Source: an uncultured Collinsella sp. (GTDB lineage: Bacteria; Actinomycetota; Coriobacteriia; Coriobacteriales; Coriobacteriaceae). From it: a DNA stretch of 64,000 nt. Below are positions 24,660 to 35,854 of this stretch, one piece after another (the stretch's first letter is position 1; each line of letters begins with the position of its first letter). The DNA lies in the NCBI GenBank assembly GCA_900762355.1, contig CAAFGE010000020.1:1-64000 (forward strand), read 5' to 3'. A model generated the notes under the pieces. The model had not been told where the DNA came from. It searched no databases and saw only the letters and a list, made by a program, of their open reading frames with translations. The translations under genes were made by a program, and so were the position numbers.

Positions 24660-25498
24660 GCGAGGGCGGCCATGATGGCGCGGGCGACGCCGTCGTGGTC
24701 GTTGTCGAACTCGGTGATGGCGTCGGCGGCCTCGCGGTCCTCGGGCTCGGCGTTGATCATGGCCATGCCGTGGCCCGCTGCCTGCAGCATGGGGATGTCG
24801 TTGATGTTGTCGCCGAACGCCCAGGCGTCGGCGAGACGCTCGCCCAGGTGCTCGCATAGCCACGTGAGGGCCGTTCCCTTGGTGGCGCCCTCGCCCATGA
24901 CCTCGATATTCATGGCGTACGAACGCGTGACCTCAATGCCTCCGAGCGTGTCGAGCTCCGCCGCGATGGCGTCGCGATCAGCCGGGTCGTGCCAGTACAT
25001 GGCGATGCGTTCGAGCGTCTCGACCTCGTCGATCTTGCTGTCGATATCCATGTCGATCGGTGTTCGTGTGCGCTTGAGCGAAGCCGCGATGTGGGGGTCG
25101 CCGCCGCAGAATTCGTCCAGGCGCGTGTAGAGCGAGCGGGGGAGGAAGCACTGCCCGTCCGCGAAGATATCGAAGGTGACGTCATGGCCGGCGGCGATGC
25201 GATGGATGCGATGGGCGATGCCGCGGTCGAGCGGTCGGCTCAAGATGCGCGTGGCGCGTGAGGCATCGGTGGGCACATCCTCGTCGAGCTGCCAGACGCT
25301 GGCACCGTTGGCGCAGACCGCGTAGTGCACGGCAGGATGGGCGAGGATGGGCTCAAAGATGCCCGACAGCGGACGCCCCGTGCACGGTACAAACTCAATG
25401 CCGCGACGTGCGAGCTCGTCGAGCATCGCCCAGGTGGCGTCGCTCATCTGCTTGTCACTCGTCAACAGCGTTCCATCCATATCGGAAAACACAATCAT
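24656..25498 (-). CDS. Cof-type HAD phosphatase
   Basis: This 280-residue HAD hydrolase begins MIVFSDMDGTLLTSDKQMSD (motif I), has FVPCTGRPLSGI (motif II) and ends with AWAFGDNINDIPMLQAAGH (motif IV). The fold class matches its neighbour at 23727, but the sequences differ widely. AAAGGA lies about 9 bases before the ATG, and a strong terminator-like hairpin ends about 25 bases before the start, separating it from gltA. Substrate unknown. Confidence 0.88.
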   Translation of the reverse strand: MIVFSDMDGTLLTSDKQMSDATWAMLDELARRGIEFVPCTGRPLSGIFEPILAHPAVHYAVCANGASVWQLDEDVPTDASRATRILSRPLDRGIAHRIHRIAAGHDVTFDIFADGQCFLPRSLYTRLDEFCGGDPHIAASLKRTRTPIDMDIDSKIDEVETLERIAMYWHDPADRDAIAAELDTLGGIEVTRSYAMNIEVMGEGATKGTALTWLCEHLGERLADAWAFGDNINDIPMLQAAGHGMAMINAEPEDREAADAITEFDNDHDGVARAIMAALA

Positions 25499-25522
25499 TC
25501 GTTGCGATCCTTTCTACTGGCA

Positions 25523-25562
25523 TAAAAAGCGTGGCCGAGGGCGGTGATGCCCTGGCCACGCT
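25523..25562 (-). terminator. Terminator after gltA, just upstream of the HAD gene start
   Basis: AGCGTGGCC (25528-25536) pairs with GGCCACGCT (25554-25562), with AGGGC/GCCCT inside, and TTTTT follows on the minus strand. It ends gltA, but the next gene starts at 25498, so expression of that gene needs readthrough or a promoter inside the hairpin. Confidence 0.88.
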
Positions 25563-25585
25563 CGGGTTCTATAACGGTCCGCGTC

Positions 25586-27004
25586 CTAGCGGTCGGCGAG
25601 CGGCTTGTACCCCAGCGGCTCGATCACCGGACGATAGGCCGGGCGGATGATACGGTGCGCGCAGAAGAGCTCTTCCATGCGGTGCGCCGACCAGCCGGCC
25701 ATGCGGGCGACGGCGAACAGCGGCGTAAAGAGCGTCTCGGGCACGCCGAGCATCTTGTAGATAAAGCCCGTGTACAGGTCGATGTTGGCGCAGATGGGCT
25801 TGGTCATGCCGTGGTCGCGCATGACCTGGGGTGCCAGGCGCTCGATGCGCTCGATGAGCGCGAACTCCTCGCCCAGGTCCTTCTTGGCGGCAAGCGTGCG
25901 CGCGTAACGGCGGCACACCTCGGCGCGCGGGTCGCTGAGCGTATAGACGGCGTGGCCCATACCGTAGATGAGGCCCGTGCCGTCGAAAGCCTGCTTGTCG
26001 AGGATCTTGCCCAGGTAGGTCGCGACCTCGTCCTCGTCCTCCCAGTTGGAGACATGCGCGCGGATGTCTCCGTGCATGGACACGACCTTGGCATTGGCAC
26101 CGCCGTGGCGCGGGCCCTTGAGCGAGCCGATAGCCGCGGCGTAGGCGGAATACGGGTCGGTGGCCGAGGAGGACAGCACGCGGCAGGCAAACGTGGAGTT
26201 GTTGCCGCCGCCGTGTTCGGCATGCAGCATGAGCATCACGTCGAGCAGCATGGCCTCGTCGCGGGTGAATGCCATGCCGCCGCGTAGGACCTGCAGGATG
26301 GTCTCGGCGGTGGAGAGGCCGGGTGTGGGGTGCGGCACATGAACCTCGGAGCCGCGGCGCTTGGCGACCGAGGCCATATGCGCGAAGGCGGCGATGCGGG
26401 GGAGACGGGCGAGCATGGAGATGGCGACGTCGATTTCGTGTTCGGGTGTAATGGCGTCGGGCTCGGCGTCGAAGGCGTAGAGCAGCAGCACGGCGCGCTG
26501 AAGCACATTCATGATGCTCGACGACACCGTGGTCATGGGGAACTCACGGACGTATTCGTCGCTCAGGTGCCTAAAAGCACCCAGGCGTTCGCAAAAACCG
26601 TCGAGTTCCTCTTTGGTGGGCAGCGAGCCCGTGATAAGCAGATAGGCGACTTCCTCGTAGCCGTAGCGGTTCTCGGCCTGGGCGTTGTTGACCAGATCCT
26701 CGATGCTGTAGCCACGAAGCGTGAGCTTGCCCTGATCGGGCACGACTTTGCCGTCGACCTTGTTGTAGCCGTGCACGTCCGAGATGCGGGTAAGGCCCGC
26801 GACCACGCCCGAGCCGTCGGCATTGCGCAGGCCGCGCTTGACGTTGTGCTCTACGAACAGGTCCTCGTCGTACGGGGCGGTCGGCAGGCCGTGGTAGAGG
26901 TTTTCGCTTTCGGGCGAAATCTGACGGCTCGCCTCGTAATCCAGAACCAGGCGGCTCAGGTGATCGTCGAAGCGGTAGTAGATTTTCTTGGCGTCGTAGG
27001 CCAT
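25586..27004 (-). CDS. gltA: Citrate synthase
   Basis: This 472-residue enzyme condenses acetyl-CoA and oxaloacetate. Active-site segments are visible: LMLHAEHGGGNNSTF (His), GSLKGPRHGGANAKV and IYGMGHAVYTLSDPRAEV (His), with the catalytic Asp expected downstream. It is longer than the ~430-residue E. coli type by an N-terminal segment. GGAG precedes the ATG. No other citric-acid-cycle gene is present; in fermentative anaerobes it may feed glutamate synthesis, consistent with gltBD at 53 kb. Confidence 0.93.
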   Translation of the reverse strand: MAYDAKKIYYRFDDHLSRLVLDYEASRQISPESENLYHGLPTAPYDEDLFVEHNVKRGLRNADGSGVVAGLTRISDVHGYNKVDGKVVPDQGKLTLRGYSIEDLVNNAQAENRYGYEEVAYLLITGSLPTKEELDGFCERLGAFRHLSDEYVREFPMTTVSSSIMNVLQRAVLLLYAFDAEPDAITPEHEIDVAISMLARLPRIAAFAHMASVAKRRGSEVHVPHPTPGLSTAETILQVLRGGMAFTRDEAMLLDVMLMLHAEHGGGNNSTFACRVLSSSATDPYSAYAAAIGSLKGPRHGGANAKVVSMHGDIRAHVSNWEDEDEVATYLGKILDKQAFDGTGLIYGMGHAVYTLSDPRAEVCRRYARTLAAKKDLGEEFALIERIERLAPQVMRDHGMTKPICANIDLYTGFIYKMLGVPETLFTPLFAVARMAGWSAHRMEELFCAHRIIRPAYRPVIEPLGYKPLADR

Positions 27005-27081
27005 GCGCGCTCCTCTCCGGTCCGCTTTGGGGCCGCGCGCTTGGACGATATGACGTCAAGCTGCCCCGAGCGGCTTGTTCG

Positions 27082-27369
27082 CTACAGGCGGTACATAAAG
27101 TTAAAGACGTCCTCGCGCTGGATGGACACGTTGACGCCCGAAAGCTCGCCGGCCTCGGCCAGCACCTTCTGCAGCTCGGCGAAGTCGAGCTTGGACTCGG
27201 CGGTGTCGGCCAGCATGGTCATGGTGAAGATGTCCTCGATAATGGACTGCGTGATGTCGCGGATGTCGACGTTGGCCTCGCCCAAAACGCGGGTGACGCC
27301 GGCGACGATGCCGGGGCGGTTCTTGCCAAGGACGGTGATGACGATGCGGGAGGACGAGATCTCGGCCAT
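27082..27369 (-). CDS. ACT domain protein (UPF0237 family)
   Basis: This 95-residue protein is a single ACT domain, starting RIVITVLGKNRPGIVAGVTR (about residues 8-27) with ITQSIIEDIFTMTMLAD and a C-terminal IQREDVFNFMYRL, the UPF0237 signature. Such stand-alone ACT proteins probably sense an amino acid. It lies upstream of gltA on the same strand with a 77-base gap, so they may form an operon. In many Firmicutes its partner is a DUF711-type protein, absent here. Confidence 0.85.
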   Translation of the reverse strand: MAEISSSRIVITVLGKNRPGIVAGVTRVLGEANVDIRDITQSIIEDIFTMTMLADTAESKLDFAELQKVLAEAGELSGVNVSIQREDVFNFMYRL

Positions 27370-27562
27370 GGGAAACCCTTTCGCGTGGTTGCGGCGCGCG
27401 CGGGGCGCTCCGCTACGGTACAGTGTTCATCATTGTACCTGTCTGGCGCTAAAAGGGGTGTGCATACTGCGGCGTTACACGTCTGCAACATGGGAGAAGG
27501 GACAACAGGGTGCGTGTCCGCTGCGGTTGGTCACGCCGCGTTGCACAAAGACCGTGAACCTT

Positions 27563-27591
27563 TTGTGGGACGCGCGGCGCCGTGGTACCAT
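27563..27591 (+). promoter_or_regulatory. Putative rpmE promoter
   Basis: TTGTGG (27563-27568), 17 bases and TACCAT (27586-27591) fit a sigma-70 promoter. It lies in the 306-base divergent gap between the ACT gene and rpmE, which shows no other gene. Confidence 0.45.
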
Positions 27592-27675
27592 AGCCGAGTT
27601 TGTTGTCTTGGTCGGAAACCAAGACGCCTTATGCGCTGATCGGTAACCAGCGCCTGACCAATAAGGAGTCCTACC

Positions 27676-28101
27676 ATGAAGCAGGGTATCCATCCCCAGT
27701 ATGTCGAGTGCACGGTGACGTGCTCCTGCGGCAACACCTTCAAGACGCACGCTACCGTGTCCGAGATGAAGGTCGAGCTTTGCAACGAGTGCCACCCGTT
27801 CTACACCGGCCAGCAGAAGTTCGTCGACACCGGTGGACGCGTCCAGCGCTTCGCCGACAAGTTCGGTGGCGCCGCTGCCGCCCAGCTCAAGAAGGCCGAG
27901 GAGGCCAAGGCTGCCAAGGCCGCCAAGGCTGCTGAGGCCGAGGCCGCTCGCAAGGCCGCCGCTGAGGCTAAGGCTGCCGAGAAGGCTAAGCGTGCTGCTA
28001 AGTTTGCCGAGGAGGCTGCCAAGCAGGCCGCCGAGGCTCCCGCAGAGGCTCCCGTCGAGGAGGCCGCTGCCGAGGCCGAGACCACCGAGGCTGCTGAGTA
28101 A
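27676..28101 (+). CDS. rpmE: 50S ribosomal protein L31 with long Ala/Glu-rich tail
   Basis: The first ~68 residues are zinc-type L31: MKQGIHPQYVECTVTCSCGN with CSC and CNECHPFYTGQQKFVDTGGR. The other ~73 residues are almost only Ala, Lys and Glu, probably helical or disordered, which doubles the usual length. The coding of the tail is highly repetitive. AAGGAG precedes the ATG. L17 in the same window carries a similar tail. The gene has its own terminator. Confidence 0.94.
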   Translation: MKQGIHPQYVECTVTCSCGNTFKTHATVSEMKVELCNECHPFYTGQQKFVDTGGRVQRFADKFGGAAAAQLKKAEEAKAAKAAKAAEAEAARKAAAEAKAAEKAKRAAKFAEEAAKQAAEAPAEAPVEEAAAEAETTEAAE

Positions 28102-28136
28102 ATAGCTCGCCGCGGAATCACTCGCATTCATGGCAT

Positions 28137-28180
28137 AAGGGCCGTGCATCCGTTTGGGTGCGCGGCCCTTTTCTTTTTAT
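28137..28180 (+). terminator. Terminator of rpmE
   Basis: AAGGGCCG (28137-28144) pairs with CGGCCCTT (28163-28170), with GCAxCC/GGGTGC inside, followed by TTCTTTTTATT. Confidence 0.88.
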
Positions 28181-28290
28181 TGGTGCAAACCAACCTGCCC
28201 CCATTACACCAAATGGCAGAGAGGCAGCGTTTGCCCAGATAAAACCTGCCAAAATTAACCTGTCCCATTGTGGCAGGTTGGTCGTAGTTA
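28181..28290. repeat. AACCTGTCCC-type palindromic repeat
   Basis: AACCTGCCA (28243-28251) and TGGCAGGTT (28271-28279) bracket AAATTAACCTGTCCC. The same layout occurs at 40371-40412 before the recombinase gene. The left half holds CACCAAATGGC, as in the repeat upstream of ade. It lies between rpmE and secA; no gene is seen. Confidence 0.65.
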
Positions 28291-28408
28291 TTACGTGGCG
28301 GTCGAGGTCGACCGTATAGGCCGCGCCTTGTTTGGCTAAAGTACAATCATCTGTGTTTAACTCGCCCGCAGCTGCACGGCGTGGGCGATGGCCAAAAAGG
28401 AAAACCAC

Positions 28409-31215
<2,807 letters not shown>

Positions 31216-31216
<1 letters not shown>

Positions 31217-32364
31217 TGGCTGAGGCTTTAGAGGTAACGCCCGCCGAGCTGGACGCGTTTGCGGACCGGCTCGGCGAGGTCGAGTCGTATCTCCACTTGG
31301 ACGAGAAGCGTACCCGCGTGACCGAGCTCGAGGCCAAAAGTGTTGCCCCTGGCTTTTGGGATGACGCCGACGCCGCCCGTGCCACCATGGAGGAGATCGC
31401 TCGCACCAAGGAAGATATCGCTGCCGTGGACACCGCGCGCGGCGAGCTTTCCGATGCCCGCGCCGCGCTGGAGCTTGCCGAAGAGATGGGGGATGACCCC
31501 GACGCCGCCGCATTGCGCGAGGAGGCTGCCGCTACGGCAGAACGCCTGGCCCGCGCTATCGACGAGCTTGAGCTTTCGAGCTGGTTTACCGGTGAGTTCG
31601 ATCACGGCGATGCTATTGTGACCATCAAGCCCGGACAGGGTGGTCTGGAGGCCCAGGACTGGACCTTCATGCTCTTTAAGATGTACATGAAGTACTGCCA
31701 GCGTCGCGGCTGGAAGGTCACCATCAACGACTGTCCCGCGGCCGAGGTCATCGGCATCGACCGCGCGACCTTTACCGTCGAGGGCAAGGACGCATTTGGC
31801 ATGCTGCGCGCCGAGGCCGGTGTCCACCGCTTGGTTCGCATTAGCCCCACCGACGACAAGAAGCGCCGCCAGACCACGTTTGCCGGCGTCGAGGTCATCC
31901 CCGTGCTACCCGATGATATCGACATCGAAATCAGTCCCGATGACATCCGCGTGGACGTGTACCACGCGAGCGGCCCGGGCGGTCAGGGCGTCAACACCAC
32001 CGACTCCGCCGTGCGCGTGACGCATTTCCCGAGCGGCATTGTGGTTACCTGCCAAAATGAGCGCAGCCAGATCCAGAACAAGGCCGCGTGCATGCAGATC
32101 CTCAAGGCTCGTCTGTACGAGATTGAGCTCGAGAAGCGCGCCGAGGCGCTCGATGAGATCCGCGGACCCAAGACCACGATTGGTTTTGGCAACCAGATTC
32201 GCAGCTACGTGCTCTACCCGTACCAGATGGTTAAGGACCTACGCACGGGCGTGGAGACCAGCAATGTCGAGGCCGTTCTTGACGATGGCGACCTGGACCC
32301 GTTTGTTATTGGCTACCATCGCTGGGCCACTGGCAACGCTGATGCGGAGACCCCGTCTGCTTAA
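31216..32364 (+). CDS. prfB: Peptide chain release factor 2
   Basis: This 382-residue factor releases peptides at UGA/UAA. The GGQ motif is in GPGGQGVNTTDSAVR, the Actinobacteria-like form. The stop-recognition region reads GVHRLVRISPTDDKKRRQ, so the expected SPF tripeptide is SPT here. No programmed frameshift is needed: the frame is continuous through YLHLDEK, where E. coli has an in-frame UGA. Its ATG overlaps the secA stop, so both are cotranscribed. TGA is used as a stop in this window (adk, murR). Confidence 0.95.
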
Positions 32365-32451
32365 ACCGCCCGGTTTATGTGGAAATGGATTAAAACCCTC
32401 CCAGCAGGGTGGTTTTGTATCCAGAGCAAACCCTGCGCAGGGGTGGTTTTT
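32362..32451 (+). terminator. Serial hairpins after prfB
   Basis: Three hairpins follow the stop: TAAACCG/CGGTTTA (32362-32377), AAAACC...GGTTTT (32392-32416) and AAACCCTGCGCAGGGG with TGGTTTTT (32428-32451). The last has a T-run and is the likely terminator. The second and third share the AAACCCT...GGTGGTTTT layout, like tandem copies. Confidence 0.7.
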
Positions 32452-32465
32452 GTCCGGCGAATCGT

Positions 32466-32519
32466 TAGAATCGAATACAAGAAGAAGTTCAAAGCGCATC
32501 CGATGGGGTGCGCTTTTTT
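32466..32519 (+). promoter_or_regulatory. YitT-gene promoter with a terminator hairpin abutting the RBS
   Basis: TAGAAT (32466-32471) is a fair -10 without a good -35. AAAGCGCA (32491-32498) pairs with TGCGCTTT (32509-32516) and a six-T run ends at 32519. GAGGGAGG begins at 32520, so the terminator directly touches the ribosome binding site of the next gene. Confidence 0.6.
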
Positions 32520-32531
32520 GAGGGAGGCAGC

Positions 32532-33422
32532 ATGGCATATCGTCTGGACATCAAGCGCATTCTTTCGATGAACTTTTTTCACGACCTGCCCCAGATTATG
32601 TTGGGGTGCGCTCTGGCCGCTATTGCGACCGACCTGTTTTTGATTCCCAACGGCCTTGCTGCCGGTGGCGTTACGGGCCTTGCCACCATTATTCAGGCGG
32701 TCGGTGCATCGCGCGGCCTATCGCTTCCCGTTGGTATTCAGACGATCGTGATGAACGCCTTGCTGTTGTTGGTCGTTATGCGCGAGGGCGGCATGTTCTA
32801 CGTGGTGCAGACCGCGACGGGCTTTGTGCTGCTGGGCTTCTTTACCGATCTGTTCGCCCCGTTTGTAGCACCTCTGGCGGATGCGGACCTGATGCTCCCT
32901 GCCATGTGGGGCGGCATTATTACGGGCATCGGTTACGGCATGGTGTTGCGCGCCGGCGCCAACACCGGCGGCTCGGACACGATTGGCCAAATCATCTCGC
33001 GTAACACCTCGCTGCCGGTGGGCTCGACCGTCATGGCGATCGATGTTGCCGTATGCGCGCTGTCGGCTCCGGTCTTTTCAATCGAAAACGCACTATATGC
33101 AGGCCTTTCGATGGTCATTAGCGGCTACGTGATCGATGCCGTGGTCGATGGTGGCAACAAACGCCGTATGGTACTCATCATCTCGGACAAGTTCCCTGAT
33201 ATCGCTGCCGATATCATGTATGGCCTGGGTCGTGGTTGTACCAAGTTTAAGGCGACTGGCATGTATTCGGGTGCCGAGAAGCCGGTGATTATGGTCATCG
33301 TGAGCCGTCGAGAGCTCAATACCCTCAAGACGATCGTGCGCGAGCGCGATCCTCACGCCATTGTGACGGTCGCTGACGTTACGGAAGCCTTCGGCGAGGG
33401 ATTCAAGGACATTAGCGCGTAG
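32532..33422 (+). CDS. YitT family membrane protein (DUF161/DUF2179)
   Basis: This 296-residue protein has about five membrane segments in the first ~190 residues, with FLIPNGLAAGGVTGLATI and GLGTG-like loop GMVLRAGANTGGSDTIGQII, typical of YitT. A cytosolic DUF2179 domain (about 215-290) carries GRGCTKFKATGMYSGAEKPVIMVIV-type sequence, shared with nucleotide-binding folds. Function in the family is unclear. ATG 32532 follows GAGGGAGG. The gene is preceded by the abutting terminator described above. Confidence 0.85.
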   Translation: MAYRLDIKRILSMNFFHDLPQIMLGCALAAIATDLFLIPNGLAAGGVTGLATIIQAVGASRGLSLPVGIQTIVMNALLLLVVMREGGMFYVVQTATGFVLLGFFTDLFAPFVAPLADADLMLPAMWGGIITGIGYGMVLRAGANTGGSDTIGQIISRNTSLPVGSTVMAIDVAVCALSAPVFSIENALYAGLSMVISGYVIDAVVDGGNKRRMVLIISDKFPDIAADIMYGLGRGCTKFKATGMYSGAEKPVIMVIVSRRELNTLKTIVRERDPHAIVTVADVTEAFGEGFKDISA

Positions 33423-33629
33423 GGTCGACCGCGTTCCATCCAAAAGACGTTCACATTGATAAACCGTTTCATCAGCGGTTCTGCCTGCTAAATTGTTCAA
33501 ATAATGATAAAAACTCTGGTAAAGCCATCAGTTTCCAGCATAATGAATGACGTACGTGCATTGCGGCTGTGTTGGGATTACCTTCGGTGCCGTGCGCATT
33601 TTGTCTAATGAGGATGAAAGGAAGGCACA

Positions 33630-34460
33630 ATGAGCGACGAAGAGCTCAAAAAGGTTGCCAACGAGGTAAGGAAGGGCATCGTCACCGGCGTGCACGCTGC
33701 CAAGTCCGGCCATCCGGGCGGTTCGCTCGGCGCTGCCGACATCATGACCTATCTGTACTTTGAGGAAATGAACGTCGACCCGTCCGACCCCCGCAAGGCC
33801 GACCGCGATCGCTTTGTGCTTTCCAAGGGTCACTGCGCGCCTGGTCTGTACGCCGTGCTCGCCGAGCGCGGATTCTTCCCCAAGGAGGATCTCGAGACGC
33901 TGCGCCACATCGGCAGTCACCTGCAGGGCCATCCCAACATGAACGACACTCCGGGCGTCGACATGTCCACCGGCTCGCTCGGCCAGGGCATTTCCGCCGC
34001 CGTGGGTATGGCCGTTGCCGCCAAGCACTGGGGCGATACTTACCGCACGTACGCCCTGCTGGGCGATGGCGAGAGCGAGGAGGGCCAGGTCTGGGAGGCC
34101 GCCATGTTTGCCGGCAACCAGCAGCTCGACAACCTCTGCGTGATCGTCGACCATAACGGCCTGCAGATCGATGGCCCCGTCGAGGAGGTCAACGACCCCA
34201 TGCCGCTCGCCGACAAGTTCCGCGCCTTCAAGTTCCATGTGGTGGAGCTCGCCGACGGCAACGACTTCGACCAGATCCGCGCCGCCTTTGCCGAGGCCCG
34301 CGCTACCAAGGGCCAGCCGACTGCCATTATCGCCGAGACCATGAAGGGCAAGGGCGTTTCCTTTATGGAGAACCAGGTGGGTTGGCACGGTAAGGCCCCC
34401 AACGATGAACAGTTTGAGCAGGCCATGGCAGAGCTCACGGCTGCCGGAGAGGAGCTCTAG
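33630..34460 (+). CDS. Transketolase, N-terminal subunit
   Basis: This 276-residue subunit carries the thiamine diphosphate half of a split transketolase. HPGGSLGAADIMTYLYF and SKGHCAPGLYAVLAERGFF are family segments. The TPP motif is GDGESEEGQVWEAAMFAGN (about residues 144-162), with VDHNGLQIDG near the magnesium site. Split transketolases are usual in anaerobic Gram-positives and archaea. The partner subunit starts 1 base after its stop. The 207-base gap upstream shows no gene. Confidence 0.94.
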   Translation: MSDEELKKVANEVRKGIVTGVHAAKSGHPGGSLGAADIMTYLYFEEMNVDPSDPRKADRDRFVLSKGHCAPGLYAVLAERGFFPKEDLETLRHIGSHLQGHPNMNDTPGVDMSTGSLGQGISAAVGMAVAAKHWGDTYRTYALLGDGESEEGQVWEAAMFAGNQQLDNLCVIVDHNGLQIDGPVEEVNDPMPLADKFRAFKFHVVELADGNDFDQIRAAFAEARATKGQPTAIIAETMKGKGVSFMENQVGWHGKAPNDEQFEQAMAELTAAGEEL

Positions 34461-34461
34461 G

Positions 34462-35403
34462 ATGGCAGACGTCAAGAAAATCGCCACGCGCGTAAGCTAC
34501 GGCGAGGTCCTCGTCGAGCTCGCCAGCGAGCACGATGACTTTGTGGTCCTCGACGCCGACCTGGCCGCCGCCACGCAGACCGGTAAGTTTAAGGCCGCTT
34601 GCCCCGACCGCTTCTTCGATGTGGGCATCGCCGAAAGCAACCTGATGGGTGTCGCCGCCGGTATCGCGACCACCGGTCGCGTCGCCTTCGCGAGCAGCTT
34701 TGCCATGTTTGCCGCCGGCCGCGCCTTTGAGCAGGTCCGCAACTCCATCGGCTACCCGCACCTCAACGTTAAGATCGGTGCCACGCACGCCGGTATTTCG
34801 GTGGGCGAGGACGGCGCCACGCACCAGTGCTGCGAGGATATCGCTCTCATGCGCGTCATCCCCGGCATGACCGTGATCGTTCCTGCCGACGACGTGGAGG
34901 CCCGCGCCGTGACGCGCGCTGCCTACGAGTGCGACGGCCCGGTGTACATGCGCTTCGCCCGTTTGGCCTCGCCGGTTATCAACGACCCCGAGACCTACAA
35001 GTTCGAGGTGGGTAAGGGCATTGTCATGCGCGAGGGCGCCGATGTGACCATTATCGCCTGCGGCCTGATGGTCGGCGAGGCTCTCGAGGCCGCCGAGCAG
35101 CTTGCTGCCGAGGGCATCGACGCCGAGGTCATCAACATGCACACCATCAAGCCCATCGATGCCGACCTGATCGTCAAGAGCGCCACCAAGACCGGCCACG
35201 TCGTGACCGTCGAGGAGCACTCTGTGATCGGTGGCCTGGGCAGCGCCGTTGCCGACGTCTTGTGCGAGCAGTGCCCGACGCCGCTCAAGAAGATCGGCGT
35301 CAACGACACCTTCGGTGAGTCCGGCCCGGGTGCCGAGCTCTTGCACAAGTATGGCCTGGACGCCGCCAACATCGTGGCGACCACCAAGGAGTTCTTGGCA
35401 TAA
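34462..35403 (+). CDS. Transketolase, C-terminal subunit
   Basis: This 313-residue subunit holds the pyrimidine-binding and C-terminal domains: VVLDADLAAATQTGKF, FFDVGIAESNLMGVAAG (with the catalytic Glu) and ATHAGISVGEDGATHQ. With the preceding protein it forms the active pentose-phosphate enzyme. ATG 34462 follows GGAGAGGAG and gives MADVKKIATRVSYGEVLVEL; longer in-frame starts overlap the upstream gene without need. A terminator follows. Confidence 0.94.
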   Translation: MADVKKIATRVSYGEVLVELASEHDDFVVLDADLAAATQTGKFKAACPDRFFDVGIAESNLMGVAAGIATTGRVAFASSFAMFAAGRAFEQVRNSIGYPHLNVKIGATHAGISVGEDGATHQCCEDIALMRVIPGMTVIVPADDVEARAVTRAAYECDGPVYMRFARLASPVINDPETYKFEVGKGIVMREGADVTIIACGLMVGEALEAAEQLAAEGIDAEVINMHTIKPIDADLIVKSATKTGHVVTVEEHSVIGGLGSAVADVLCEQCPTPLKKIGVNDTFGESGPGAELLHKYGLDAANIVATTKEFLA

Positions 35404-35449
35404 GGCAAGACGAGGCAAAGTATCGTCTCAACAACCACATCCAAGCCAG

Positions 35450-35485
35450 AACAGGGGCATCCCCAAAGAGGGCGCCCCTGTTTTT
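35450..35485 (+). terminator. Terminator of the transketolase operon
   Basis: ACAGGGGC (35451-35458) pairs with GCCCCTGT (35474-35481), followed by TTTTG. Confidence 0.88.
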
Positions 35486-35622
35486 GTTGAATTTAAATTA
35501 GAGTCCTGCCAAGCAAAGTTCCCATGGGGAAACGGGCCCATCCCAACAAAGTGCAATTCAGACCCTTCCGACTTTGTATGCGCAGCATCTCAAGTTGGTG
35601 CGTCGGCCCCATAGTAGCCGCA

Positions 35623-35750
35623 GGCCGGGCGCAGGGCTTCCTCCCAAATCTTTCCGCAGCGCAGGCCGGCGTTCGTCCGCAGCTCCGCAGGAGCAGGACA
35701 AATGCCGGCCATGCGCGAGGACGATTTGGGAGGAAACCCTGCGCCCGGCC
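35623..35750. repeat. 128-bp imperfect palindrome upstream of ftsE
   Basis: The outer arms GGCCGGGCGCAGGG (35623-35636) and CCCTGCGCCCGGCC (35737-35750) are exact complements. CCTCCCAAATC/GATTTGGGAGG and GCGCAGGCCGGC/GCCGGCCATGCGC continue inward with short mismatches to a GC-rich centre near 35685. It occupies most of the 450-base gap between the transketolase and ftsE; no gene is supported in the gap. Confidence 0.85.
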
Positions 35751-35854
35751 GGTGGGATCCCAAAGCCCGCCATGCTTCTTATGTGCAGCAAAGCTAATGC
35801 TGCTAAAATGTAAAGCGCTCATGTAGTTTAAACGCACGACGATAAGGAGCACCA

